64,000 nt of DNA from Acorus gramineus (Eukaryota > Streptophyta > Magnoliopsida > Acorales > Acoraceae): positions 20,704,895 through 20,768,894 of the forward strand of contig CM060853.1 of assembly GCA_030737835.1 (NCBI GenBank), written 5' to 3'. A model generated the notes under the pieces. The model worked only from the letters and a program-made list of their open reading frames with translations, had not been told where the DNA came from and ran no database searches. The translations under genes were made by a program, and so were the position numbers. Each line of letters begins with the position of its first letter. Positions within the stretch are counted from its first letter, which is position 1. Shown here in pieces: positions 1 through 11,505 of the stretch.

Positions 1-555
1 TGCAAAGACCTAAGCAATCACATGGTGCAGAATTAGATGTTACATAACATTTTCACAGCCTTCATTATTAGTAAGTCAAATATATAATCCACTGTGTGAC
101 CAATGTCCACACTTTTTTTACAACTAGTTATATCACTGGTATAAGCACAAAATTTATTAGTCATGCACCACAGACTAGTTACATCCATGAGCACAAAATT
201 TGCATTTATTATTATGAAATGCTTGTGCTAAATGTTACATTAACTTTGTGAAGTTGAGCCAGGATGTCCCAGGCCACCAGAGAATAATCCCCTTATCCAA
301 CACCAATATCATAATATGTATGTAAATATGAATAGCATGCACACTTTTGAGAAGTCATTCTGAAAATCATGATCAATGTGGCATGCAAACCCGAATAAAT
401 AAAATTTGGTTAGGACATATATTTGAACAAGTAAAATGTCATCCAGTATAGATAAATATGGGTGATCGAGCACAAGCAAGCATAAAGAAGAATGATAGAA
501 CAAGATGAACTTCAAATACTAACTGAAGAGAGAGATATGTTCAAGGCAATCAAAC

Positions 556-1767
556 CTCATTATAAGTGGTTCGCCCCTTGCATTCCACTTTCTCGCAAAC
601 TACACAAAACAAGCTCTGTTTAATCAAATTTATCATCATTACCATCATCATCAAAACCTTCAACATATGGACTCAACTTCATGATTCCAATTCATTTAAT
701 TCTTGTTCAGGGTGACAAACTTTGATTCAGAGTGTTTCTAAATGAGTCATCAATGATGATCATTATTTTCTCCTGGAATTCCTCGAAAAGAATTTTACTG
801 TTAAAGCATTGGGTTGTATATAAAGTGAACCTAGGACATCAAATCATCAACCAAACAATGGTTTAGTTGAGGATCTGCTGATCTGTATTCAATAGTTTAA
901 AGCTTGAAAGTGCATTGTGTGTTCCTGTAGATAAATTAAGTTGTTTCAGTAAACAAAAATTAACAAGCACATGTGATTCAAAAAATTACCTTTCATACTA
1001 AATTGGCGTAGACCCCTCCCAGTTTTATCACCGGCGGTCGCCCTAGCAGCCCTCTTCTTCTTTTTACCACTATTCACATACATGATTACAAACTCAACTT
1101 CACTCCATTTTTAATGAAACAGAAAGAATGCTTCGCAATCAGATTAACTACAAGATCATTCCTCCAAGGATTTCATGGGAACTACAAATTTCTAAAAGAG
1201 ACATGTAAACAAAGATCTCCCGATGCACTTAGCCATTAAGAGGATACACCGCATTCAAATTATAATGTGTTCGTGCCCATCTCCGTGGCATCCTCTGCGT
1301 TCATCAGAGAGGATCTAAACCTTCTTTCTACACTTTCCTTTTTTCCTTCTCATACATCACCATAACCTCTCACCATGATAGACAGACATAACTCGAGACA
1401 TTAAGAGATTCACGATTCCAAATAGACCACAACAAACCAAACCACTCGAAAAAGAACAAAAAAAAAACCCTAAAAACATTCGCTTTTGCAATTCAATGAA
1501 ACCGACAATGATCGAGGAAACTCACGCGACGGCCGCCCCTTGTGATGCGGCATCATCTCCCTGGATATCGAGCCGATTCATCCGGGCAAACGTGTTCTCG
1601 CTCACCGGCGTTTCCATGGCCTGTCCGCTTCTACTCGACGGAGATCCGGCGCTCCCGCTGGTGGTGGAGACCGACTGCCCGGACCCCGTCGTCCCCCAAG
1701 ACCTCGTGGTTCCCCTTGACGCGCTCTTTCTCTCCACGTCTCCTTGATTGCTCCCACCAGTCATCAT
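556..1767 (-). CDS. DP transcription factor (E2F dimerisation partner), 5' part only
   Basis: DP proteins pair with E2F factors to bind cell-cycle promoters. Three minus-strand exons fit: 1767-1526, 1069-990 and 599-556, giving the first 122 residues. The N-terminus is low-complexity but contains SWGTTGSGQSVST, GSPSSRS and LDIQGDDAASQGA, which match plant DPB-type proteins. A lysine-rich nuclear-localisation-like stretch (GKKKKR) follows, then GRGLRQFSMK and VCEKVECKGRTTYNE, the start of the DP winged-helix DNA-binding domain. Junction phases 2, 1 and 0 keep the frame and all donors and acceptors are GT/AG. The ATG at 1765-1767 is the first in frame; the open frame extends upstream only through non-ATG codons. 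The next exon (expected to continue VADELVAEF) is not visible in 1-555, so the gene continues beyond the left edge. The dimerisation domain is therefore not in this window. Confidence 0.88.
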
Positions 1768-2248
1768 TCCCCCTCTGTATGGAAAAAAAATCAAACCCTT
1801 GACGCAATCTTTGATTGAGATCAAACACGAGATCTCCCGGAATTCTAAGAAGCGCAGATGGTCGACCTTTGCAGAGATCTGCGGAGATTGTCCTTTGGGA
1901 ACCCTAGAATTGGAGCTCTCTCGGGTTCGTCGAATGAGAGGAAAAGTCGCGATGTGAGAGGAGAAAGTTTGGATTTCATGGAAATCGAGGATCTTTTTTG
2001 GTTGTCCATCTCAACTGCCGTTTATAATAACCAGCAGTGTCTGGCTAGTGTTGGTGTTGGGGGAGGTGGTCGTGCTCGCTCACTGTGTTGTTATTTCGTC
2101 AGTCAGCCTTGTGGGCTTGAATTTTGGCTGGGTGATTCGGCCTCTCATAGCCTTGTTTTAACAACTGGGTTATGTTTCGGAGTGTTGTTACATTCAGTTT
2201 TTTTTTTTTTTTTTTTTTATCTAAAATACAATCTTATATATCACGTTA
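1768..2248. other. Upstream region of the DP gene, no other gene seen
   Basis: This stretch lies 5' of the DP start. It is moderately GC-rich near the gene and ends with a T-run at about 2199-2218. The short open frames here match no family I know. It probably holds the DP promoter and 5' UTR, but I see no clear TATA element to fix a start site. Confidence 0.4.
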
Positions 2249-2660
2249 AAAATTTATTGAAACATATATCTCATTAGATGTTGTATATACGATATTAAAT
2301 ATTTTTTTACATTTATCAAAAATGAATTCACTCAACTCAAAATGGAGCAATATACACTTTTTATCAAAGCATATATATGTTTACTATTTTTTAAAAAATA
2401 AAAAATATGATGTCCGTGTTTTGGTTGATGAATGTGACTGAGTCTAACATTTTCCTATGTTTTGTCTTTTTGGAAAATGATACAGTTATTCACATTCACC
2501 GATCAAAATTCAGACTTTGTATTTTTCATTTTTTTTTAAAATAGTAAACATCGTCTAATGAGGTATATGTTTTGATAAAAAGTGTATATCGCTCCATTTC
2601 GAGTTAAATGAAGCCATTTTTAGGAAGTGTAAAAACAAATTTATTGAGGTATATGCTTCA
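2249..2660. mobile_element. Foldback element (long imperfect inverted repeat)
   Basis: Left arm (about 2249-2455) and right arm (about 2485-2660) are imperfect reverse complements. Matching blocks in order include AAAATTTATTGA, GGAGCAATATACACTTTTT, ATAGTAAACAT-type sequence and GATGAATGTGA-type sequence near the centre. Pieces of the same family recur near 32190-32300, 42545-42660 and 49440-49510. It has no coding capacity. Superfamily not assignable; arm limits are approximate. Confidence 0.6.
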
Positions 2661-2703
2661 CTGAATCTGTAGCGAAGTGTATAGGTCTGTCTTTTGGATT
2701 GAG

Positions 2704-2748
2704 AAAAAACCTGAGTGTAGCAGCACTCTTGCTACACTCAGGTTTTTT
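2704..2748. repeat. Perfect 19-bp hairpin
   Basis: Arms 2704-2722 and 2730-2748 are exact reverse complements (AAAAAACCTGAGTGTAGCA on the left) around a 7-base loop. It sits just outside the foldback element. It looks like a terminator hairpin followed by T's, but this is nuclear plant DNA, so I read it as transposon-derived. Confidence 0.75.
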
Positions 2749-2953
2749 GTGTTATGGGCAGGAACATGTCTTGGGTGTGATTTTTATTATTATTATTATT
2801 GATAATGTTACGTGCAGTCTTTTTTTTTTACCTCAATGCTAGTTTACTTCCGTTTTAAATTTTTTAAAATAGTATTGCTTTTATAAAAAAAAAAATAAAG
2901 CAAATACTGTAATGAATTGTCCAATTGCATTTATAAAAAATGTAAAAAATTTA

Positions 2954-4330
2954 TGAGCTTTGCTACACAGGCCCCAGCATATAACCCCCTTCTACAAGCC
3001 TCTTGATGTGTCAACATTTTATTGGTTGTGTAGTTGCTTTTTACAAAAGTGAAAAAAAAACTAAATACCAAAGTACACCTAATTAATATCAATCCTCTTT
3101 CCACGTTTTTCTCTTTTTTCCCGTTTTTTCCCATTGACAACCACCCCAGCATTTATTGGTTTTCAAATATCAAATTTGAATTGAAAATATAAGTAAAAAA
3201 AAAACATCTTGTATAAAATGTCGAAGAAGACCTATTATATCATTGAAGAATCGATTTGAAACAAAACATTTCATCCAAAGATTCTTCTACAGCAAAAAAA
3301 TGGATGCGAAACCTTTTTTTGGTATTTTACAAAACGTGCCTGTTGTATTTGATGACAGTGTTGATTACATTTTTTAGGGTTTTTTTCAAATATTAACAAA
3401 AGCAACTCTTTTTTTTTACGGAAATATGAAATGTATGATTAAATTTTTTTTATATTTGTTATTGAAATGTAGCTGACAAAATCAGATGAGTGTTTTCGGA
3501 TTTCATCAGCAACATGTATTTTGATTTTTCTTAACAATACTACTATGCGTAATGTGACCTTGTAGTAAATGTAATTAACTATAAGTTGTTATTGGTGTAT
3601 ATAATGTTCAACAAATGTAACTAATTATTACAGTGTACTGAAAAATGTAATTTTATTTGAAATGTAACTAACTATTATTAGAAAGAATTTAACTAACTAG
3701 TAGAAAGAATTATGTTTATTGAGTTGTATAATAATAATGACATCCTAAATGTAACTTGATTGACAATGTAACATTATCCTATACATTTTGTTCAGTTTGT
3801 GCATATCTATCTCGTGATTTATATTTCCTTAATCATTACGTGTTTGTTGTTGTTGTTGTTAAGCAAATGTAACTAACTTATATACTATGTAACTATTTTA
3901 TATTACAAAGGAAATATCTTTGTAATCATTTGTATCTAACTATTCAAAAATGTCATTCCAACACTTGGAGCAAATGCTTCTGCACATCTTCTTCTGTATC
4001 AAATGTCATTCCAACACTTGGAGTAAATGCTTCTGCACATTGCTTCTCAACTTCAACAATGAAATCTTTCTGCGCATTGTCATCCGCAGAAAATGTAACT
4101 GATTCCACAGTATTTCCTAGATTGAAATGCAAATAATTATCAAATAAAATTAATGTATTGTCATAATCACTAGAAATCATATAGACATAAAAATTTAAAA
4201 AACGAATAATAAGACTCATAGTTCCACTAAAGATCATATTAAGAGTCGTTCATATTTTGGAATGCGACTTTGTTTTACAAAAACGTTATTCTAAAAGTTA
4301 GTTACATTGTTAATTTAACTAGTTTTATTT
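2954..4330. mobile_element. Family-K element, degenerate copy (right end unresolved)
   Basis: The left end (about 2954-3030, containing CACAGGCCCC, ACAAGCC and ATTGGTTG) matches the reverse complement of the right ends of the K copies at 51.0 and 61.4 kb. The interior is AT-rich with many ATGTAAC motifs, for example around 3600-3680, 3750 and 3870, as in those copies. A FAR1-like coding remnant lies inside. I could not find a matching right end, so the limit at 4330 is only where the motif-rich sequence fades. Confidence 0.5.
3940..4132 (-). pseudogene. FAR1/MULE-transposase-like N-terminal remnant
   Basis: On the minus strand an open stretch reads AEAFTPSVGMTFDTEED, which resembles the start of the FAR1 DNA-binding domain (P-x-VGMxFxxEEDA) of far-red-response proteins and related Mutator-like transposases. 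No zinc-binding or transposase core follows. A 55-bp-offset direct repeat (about 3948-3986 and 4003-4041) breaks the frame straight after this motif. It is a short, dead remnant. The family call rests on about 17 residues and is tentative. Confidence 0.4.
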
Positions 4331-4871
4331 ATATTAAAAAAACATTTAATAAGTTAGTTGCATTTTAAAAAAAGGGTATCCAAAATAAAAAATAACGGAA
4401 GAGAAAAGATCAAAAAAGAGATATCTATGTAACTGATATTCAATAAATTAAACAACAGATGTACCATATTCAAAAACACATTTAACATAAAAAAAAACCA
4501 TAATTAATATATAAAACTGATAAAATTCAAATAATTGGAAAAAAAACAAAAAAATGCACCAAACTTGAATCGGTTATGAATGTTTGAAAAAAGTCATATA
4601 ATAAAAATATAAATAAGTAGACTCTAGGTTATGTGATATACAAGTTATGATGGGACTATAAAATATTTATCTAAAACATGAATTATATCTCGTCTATATT
4701 AAAAAAAATAATAAAAAAACTGTTACTATATATAATACACTGTACAACTTATTCGGTCATTACGTCCGGGGATTGCCTTTCATTGAATATTGGGATTTTT
4801 TTTTATTTTTTTTTGTGTTACCAAGGCTTGAACAGGGCAACTCATGATCCCAACAACAGTACCACCCCTAA
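4331..4871. other. AT-rich stretch, no gene seen
   Basis: Very AT-rich sequence with short A and T runs. The only open frame (about 4678-4911) is low complexity and runs into the neighbouring MITE. I recognise no gene or RNA here. Confidence 0.4.
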
Positions 4872-5085
4872 GGGTGCGTTTGGTTGCGCGATTACAAAAT
4901 TAAATCTGTAAAAATCTGAGTTTTAAAATTGATTCTGCAGGAAGCTCACTTTCTCAGTTTTTTGAAATCGCAGTTTTTGGGCACTATTTACCTGAAATCT
5001 ATGTGCAGGAAGCTGTTACAGTAAAATTGTTTGGTTATACGATTACAATCACAAACGCTGTACAATCACGCAACCAAATACACTC
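4872..5085. mobile_element. Tourist-like MITE, family B, copy 1
   Basis: The element is 214 bp with ends GGGTGCGTTTGGTTGCGCG and CGCAACCAAATACACTC, flanked on both sides by TAA (4869-4871 and 5086-5088). The 3-bp TWA target duplication is typical of PIF/Harbinger MITEs. Subterminal blocks such as AGGAAGCT are shared with copies at 23472 and 30923. It has no coding capacity. Confidence 0.85.
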
Positions 5086-5410
5086 TAAATGAATAAAAGA
5101 CATGACCTAAAAGTCCAGAATATGTGGGTCAAGGCCCACAACAGTTTTCCAACCCAATAGGACTATTAACAACATTAGCTTTCAACCTTGGTGTCCGAAA
5201 CACTCAATCCTAAGCAAGCTGCAAGAGCAGCGGTGTCCTTATCCACACGGCAACTTTTAAGTAGAAATTGATGAGAATCCATTTGAGGTGATTTCAAAAT
5301 GTAAATAAATCCAATTCTAGGTTTGATGATTTATACATATGTCAAAATTGATCAGCTGGTGCATCACTTATTTAAGTAGCAATTGAATAAGCATAAATTA
5401 GAAGGGAGCA

Positions 5411-5658
5411 GATTAGGTCCAACATGCATTGAATAATTAGATTGTCTAACGTATTTATGATCATCCAGCCGTGACAACTCAAAATAGATAAAGTTAAGAA
5501 GAATCCTAAACACCTAAGGGGGAAAATTTAATTGAATCATATTTTAATTTTTAAATCTGACATAATATCTCGATCATAATTTTATCTTGAGGGGCTATGA
5601 TCAGACGGTCGTATATGTGTTGGACAATCTAATTGTTTAATGCATGTTGAACCTAATC
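5411..5658. mobile_element. Inverted-repeat element, family H, copy 1
   Basis: Ends are long inverted repeats: GATTAGGTCCAACATGCATT on the left, its near reverse complement on the right, extending inward through AATTAGATTGTC. Length is about 248 bp with no coding sequence. Related copies lie at 25634 and 25873. I could not define a target duplication. Confidence 0.65.
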
Positions 5659-6900
5659 CAATCCCAAATTATAGTGAATTGGAATTCTTCATACATATAT
5701 AATTCAGATAATATTTTAAAATCTGAATTGACCAGTTGAATCTTTACTCTTTTGGTCAGGTTAACTTCAAAACCTGATTCTAAAAAAAACTGATTGATTA
5801 TATAATCAATCAACTCATCGGAATTGATGATCTAAAATAAATAATGATGGATTGATTAAACCGGTCAATTCTTTAATCATAGATAGAAATTATGTGAAGA
5901 TTTTTTAAAATATTTTATATTTTTTTATAAATTAATTCATTTAATAATAAAAATTAATATTTATTATCTTATGATAATGTCACAATTTAAACTAGCTAGT
6001 TAATCCAATGATTGAATCAATGACTTTTAATCCGTTCATTCTTTTTTGTTCAATGAACCGTTTAGCTTTTTTAACATTGATCATAATCTACATAATTTTT
6101 CTAATTATAAATTTTATTTCCAAGTAAAATATATGATAAGATAGAAGAGTAGTTGGATGATTGATTCATCTAATTTTTATTAAAAGTTTTATTTTATTTG
6201 TAGTAATGGATGATAAATTAGTATAAATTCTAATACATCTTTTAGATGTACTAGTTAGTTAAATATTTTTTTAAGAATAAAATAATATTCTAATAATATA
6301 GATATTTTTAATCGTTTAATGTGTATTAGAATATGAGAATATCATTTTATGATTACAAGTAAAAAAAGGGGCCTTTAGGAATATAAATTTCAAAGAAATC
6401 AAATATATAAATACAGATATAAATATTAACTAAATATTAACCTCACTTTCTACATTGCATCAACGTACGGTTACACCACTAACAAAAAGAGATCATAAAA
6501 AACACAAAATACTCTCTGTTTTCTACACAACTTGTCAACCTCTCAAAAGATCTCTTTCAACCCCAAAAATGCGCGTTTTCTTCTCCCATCTCTTCTCCAT
6601 GCCAATGCGTACACATATAACATATTAATATATAACTCTCAACAAGGCTAACTCATGAAGAACAATCCAATAAACACTAGCTGTACCCAATTTTCAATAA
6701 AACAAAAGAAATACATGCAAACGTTTAAGCTAAAGAGACAACCATGCCAAACCAACTCTCTCAACCTCATGCACCCCAAACCATGACATGTATCCATCTC
6801 CCCTTCAAACCCTCACTTCAATTGTGTGTTTTCACATTATAAAAAAAAATGGCCCCATTCAATAATAAACCACACTTTCATTGAGTAGCATAGATATTTA
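5659..6900. other. Intergenic DNA, no gene seen
   Basis: AT-rich sequence upstream of the CSLA gene. There is no recognisable open frame or RNA gene. The right part (about 6430-6900) is less AT-rich and may hold distal promoter sequence. Confidence 0.4.
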
Positions 6901-7130
6901 AGATGCGTTTGGATGTGAGGTTGAAACACTGAGATTCTTAAAATTTTATGTTTCAAACTCAGCTTTTGAAAAACTATGTTTTATTATATTTTTAACAGCA
7001 AGATTTTTTGGTCTAAAAATAAAAATTGTGGTTTGAAAATCTAAACGTTAAAAATGTGTTTGGATCTGAGTTTGAGAATTTTTAGCTTTTCAAAAGCAGA
7101 ATCTATTTAAACTCATATCCAAACAAATCC
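6901..7130. mobile_element. Tourist-like MITE, family D, in the CSLA promoter
   Basis: The element is 230 bp with ends AGATGCGTTTGGATGTGAG and CTCATATCCAAACAAATCC, flanked by TTA on both sides (6898-6900 and 7131-7133). It ends only 186 bp before the CSLA start codon, so it is close enough to affect that promoter. A truncated, inverted relative lies at about 46909-47100. Confidence 0.8.
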
Positions 7131-7210
7131 TTAATTAAAAAAAAAAACGTACCGAACCCCCACTACGTTGCGCACGCAAACACAACGCCGTTGCATGCGC
7201 ACCGTGTGTC

Positions 7211-7292
7211 CGCGCGCGCGCGTCGTCACTTCCCCATTTAAGGTTGTGTTCTTCAGAGCTCTTCAACCACACTCAGTGCGCGCGCGCGCGCG
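7211..7292. repeat. Two CG-dinucleotide tracts before the CSLA start
   Basis: Alternating C and G at 7211-7222 and 7278-7292 lie just upstream of the ATG at 7317, in a local GC-rich patch between AT-rich DNA. Such tracts can adopt Z-DNA and are dense in CpG methylation sites. They probably lie in the proximal promoter or 5' UTR. Confidence 0.8.
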
Positions 7293-7316
7293 GACTTGGC
7301 TTTTGTTAGGAAGACC

Positions 7317-10300
7317 ATGAGAGGGCTCGCGTTGGGGGACCAAGTCGGCGTAGGGAACGGTGTGGCGGCAGAGAATCTGAGGTTGTTATGGAAGCAAGCG
7401 AGGGCGCCGGTGGTGGTGCCGCTATTGCAGGGGGCGGTGTACGTGTGCGCGGCGATGTCGGTGATGCTGTTCATGGAGAGGGTGTACATGGCGGTAGTCA
7501 TACTGTGTGTTAAGCTTCTGAGAAAGAAGAGGTACACAAAGTATGGGTTGGAGGCCATGAAAGAGGACCTTGAGAACAATAACAACCACCCAGTGATCTT
7601 GGTTCAAGTCCCAATGTACAATGAGAAGGAGGTATCTTGTTTTTTTTTTTAATTTTTAAGCGTCTTAGATGTATTGTAGATTTGTAGGTAGAGTTGTTTT
7701 TGTGTTGATTTGATTATTTAATTTGTTTGTGATATGATAGACTTGCAGAGGAGATGGTATATACAATTAAGAATTTGATGTCAAATATTTGTGATGAGAA
7801 AGATTAATAGAAACTTGTCCTTCGTTGATGTCCTTTTGGTTAACCCTAACACTAAATAAGCATTTTAGATGGACAGAATCACCCACCAAGATAACATGTG
7901 AGGACTACCACACTCATGGACCTAGTAAAAGAGTCAATCCCATATGGATTACGGTCTACTTATACATGTTCATTTGTGAAGATCAATTGATGTTACAGGT
8001 AATTAGTTTGGTGGCTCTGATCCAGAAAAGAATTCTCCAACCCTCAATTCTAATAAAAATTTATGGGAACCCTAGGAAGGAGGAAATAATGATATTTTTG
8101 TCATGTTGAAGAATTTCAAACGTTATTTATTTTGAGTGTTACAGTAAAAAGAGAATATGAGAATTACCAAACAGGCCAGTACTACAATAAACACAAATTT
8201 AGATATGAATTCACCCAAAACTCAAGTACCACCTTGGTCATTGTGTTTTTTTCCAGGTCTATCGTCTGTCAATTGGAGCTGCATGTGGGCTGTCATGGCC
8301 ACCGGACAGGATCATAATTCAAGTACTTGATGACTCCACAGACCCTTTTATAAAGGTGATCAATTGTTGAAATCAATGGAAGGCATAAAACCAGTTAGAC
8401 ATTGGGTTATATCATCCAGTCTCCAATATTATTGCAGGAACTGGTGCAACTGGAGTGCCAGAGGTGGGCGGCCAAAGGAGTGAACATCAAGTACGAGATC
8501 AGGAGCAACCGCAACGGATACAAGGCCGGCGCGCTCCGTGAGGGCCTCAAGAAACCCTACGTTAAGGAGTGCGATTACGTCGCGATATTCGACGCTGATT
8601 TCCAACCCGAAGCGGATTACCTCTGGAGGACGGTGCCCTTCCTTCTCGAGAATCCGGAGCTCGCACTCGTTCAAGCTCGTTGGAAATTCGGTCAGTCAAT
8701 TTGAAGTTTTTTTTTATTTATTTATTGACATGAAATTATAACATTTCTTGTATGGAAAAAATTGGAGTTGAATACATGTCATGTGAGGCAATCAAGATCC
8801 AGATGAAATTTTGTTGGTTAACATAACGTATGGAAACAATGAGCTTTTCTTTCAAAACTGATTTTGAAATTAGATTTTCAAAAAACAAATATGGATTATT
8901 TATTAAAAGGGATTGAGTTTCATTTTCAGTTTTTTAGCTTCTCATAAAAAAAATTTATTACTCAAAATTTAAGATTTTAATATTACATTTAAGTAAATCA
9001 TTTCTTTATATTTAAATTTTCATAATTTAAAATTAAAAATATTTATTAAATTTTTCTCCATTGAATTTTATAAAGATTTCTAAATCTTATAAAATTTAAA
9101 ATTAAAAATATTTATTAAATTTTTCTCAATTAAATTTTATAAAGATTTCTAAATCTTATAAAATTTCATTCCATTTAAATTATAGGATAACATGACATAC
9201 AAATTTATTACCCTATAAGTTAAATAAATATATTGGATGATTCAATATTATCTGAACATTTTTGTCTATGTTATGTTATTCATATTAATATTATATTATA
9301 GTCGCATCTTATACATTTAGATCCAGATTTCGATCCATGAGCATTTAACACGTGTATAAAATAAAAATATATTAATTTGGATCTCCCAAAACTCTCCATA
9401 AATTCTTTTTTTCACTATATATAACTCAATTTCCTTTCAAATATGTTCACAAAGTCTACATAACAGATGAATCGTCGCCCACATCTTTTCCGTGTGAATA
9501 TGAAAATATGAAAACATAATGAATCAATTAGACCAAATTGAAATATATCATCATTCAAACAGTCTACAAAATATTTCCATTGCCTTTAATTTATTGTAAT
9601 GAATCACCAGATACCAATTCTATCTGCAGTGAATGCTGACGAATGCTTGCTAACGCGCCTCCAAGAGATGTCTCTGGACTACCATTTCAGTGTAGAACAA
9701 GAAGTGGGATCTTCGACTTACTCGTTCTTCGGATTCAACGGTGAACGAATTTTCTGGAGCACATAAATTGTGATTGGATTATTATAGAAATCTTTGTTTG
9801 CAAATCAAATTCAAAACTAATGCTAACTAAAACAAATGTTACACTAAAAAAAACTTCAATTGCAATAGGTACTGCTGGGGTTTGGAGGTTGCAGGCGATC
9901 AACGACGCCGGTGGTTGGAAGGATCGGACGACGGTGGAAGACATGGATCTTGCTGTTAGAGCCAGTCTCAAAGGCTGGAAGTTTGTTTTTGTTGGAGATC
10001 TTTCAGTAAGTTTTGTGTTAAATACATGAGATAACACGTATTAAAAATTCATTATGACTGATGAGATCTGATATGATCACAGTTTGGAGTCCTAATTGGA
10101 TAATATATATCATGTGAATTAAACAAAACAAGAATTGCAGGTGAAGAATGAATTGCCAAGCACATACAAGGCGTATCGATATCAGCAGCACAGGTGGTCG
10201 TGTGGTCCAGCAAATTTGTTCCGGAAGATGTTGAAGGAGATAATCTTTAGTGAGGTGAGTTGCAGGAAATTTGGCATAACATTTTAATTGTGAGATTGAG

Positions 10301-11505
10301 TGACATTTCTTTTAAAAAAATTGAATTGGGTGGCACAGAGGGTGTCCATGCTGAAGAAATTCCATGTGATATACGCGTTCTTCTTTGTGAGGAAGATCGT
10401 CGCCCACCTTGTCACCTTCTTCTTCTATTGCGTGATCATCCCCACTTGCGTGCTCTTCCCTGAGATCCGACTCCCCAAATTGGTCACCGTCTACATCCCC
10501 TCCACCATCACCATCCTCAATGCCATCTGCACTCCAAGGTGATGGAAATACAATCAGGATTGGATTGTATCAGGTCTCAAATATAATGTGTTAAACACAT
10601 AAGATATCACATGTTAGCTAGTCATTAATTGATGACCGAAGGAATTCAATCGTGACTAAATTTCGATCCATACCCACGTTTATACACTAATGATAATGCG
10701 CGTATATATGCATTGCTAACCAGCTCTACTTGGATGAATGTTGTGGACGGTGTTTGTTGTACAGGTCTTCAATTTGACATATTAGATATATGAGATGTCA
10801 CATATCATCAGTTTCTGATATGTGACATCTCATATATCTAGTCATGATAGTGTTTCAATTTATGTATATGTTTATAGACTAATGATAACATATTCATTGC
10901 CAGCTTTAATTCTTGGATGGATGCTGTGGATGGTGTTTGTTGTAGGTCAGTACACTTGCTCATATTTTGGATACTCTTCGAGAACGTGATGTCGATGCAC
11001 CGGGCAAAGGCAACCATCATAGGTCTCCTGGAGGCGAATCGGGTGAACGAATGGGTCGTGACGGAGAAGCTCGGCAGCGCCGGGAAACAAAAGGCGGCTT
11101 CCAAGCTGTCGAAGAAGCTGCGTTTCCGCATTGGAGAGAGGTGCTAATTATATATGACACATTTTCCACTATCAATCCATTCAAGTGCGATTTCATCAAC
11201 TATATATCTGAATCGAGTTTTGAAAAAATCGACTAACACTCCTTCTCTCTCTAAAGGATGACCAAAGTTCAAATCACAGATTTTCAAAAATCAACTACAT
11301 ATCTGAACTTGGGTCTTGCTTTTTTTTCTTTTTTTTGGATAGATTTCATGTGATGGAGGTGCTGATGGGGTCCTACCTCTTCTACTGCGCCATCTACGAC
11401 GTCTGCCTCGGACGCGATCACTTCTACATATATCTGTTCCTCCAGGCGGCCGCGTTCTTCATCATGGGCTTCGGCTACGTTGGGACTTTAGTGCCCAATC
11501 AGTAG
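7317..11505 (+). CDS. CSLA: Glucomannan 4-beta-mannosyltransferase (cellulose synthase-like A)
   Basis: This GT2 enzyme builds the beta-1,4-mannan or glucomannan backbone from GDP-mannose (and GDP-glucose) in the Golgi membrane. Nine exons: 7317-7631, 8257-8355, 8438-8690, 9630-9740, 9869-10005, 10141-10254, 10339-10538, 10946-11140 and 11343-11505. They encode 528 aa, close to the family's roughly 530. One N-terminal membrane span lies near residues 35-68. The catalytic core shows DDSTD (130-134), the DAD motif (190-192), TVED (281-284) and the QxxRW motif as QQHRW (320-324). The C-terminal third is hydrophobic with several membrane segments and ends in GTLVPNQ. The start ATG precedes MRGLALGDQ; the open frame begins further upstream only at a TTG. 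Intron 7 contains a duplication and hairpin described separately. The gene faces the histidyl-tRNA synthetase gene end to end. Family is certain; which CSLA member is not. Confidence 0.95.
10678..10948 (+). repeat. Duplicated intron segment with decoy splice acceptor in CSLA intron 7
   Basis: Positions about 10678-10767 and 10868-10948 are similar copies that share CTAATGATAA, CTTGGATG and GGTGTTTGTTGTA. The second copy contains the true acceptor (TTGTAG, exon 8 from 10946). The first carries a comparable TGTACAG at about 10764, followed by GTC as at exon 8. The two copies flank the perfect hairpin at 10783-10840. Confidence 0.7.
10783..10840. repeat. Perfect 25-bp-arm hairpin in CSLA intron 7
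   Basis: Arms 10783-10807 and 10816-10840 are exact reverse complements around an 8-base loop (TCAGTTTC). An arm begins AGATATATGAGATGTCACAT. Such a perfect, short-loop palindrome inside a transcribed intron would fold as a stable RNA hairpin. Confidence 0.85.

Noticed and set aside
2704..2748. Hairpin followed by T's as a bacterial-type terminator
   Set aside because: The window is plant nuclear DNA, and no transcription unit ends there.
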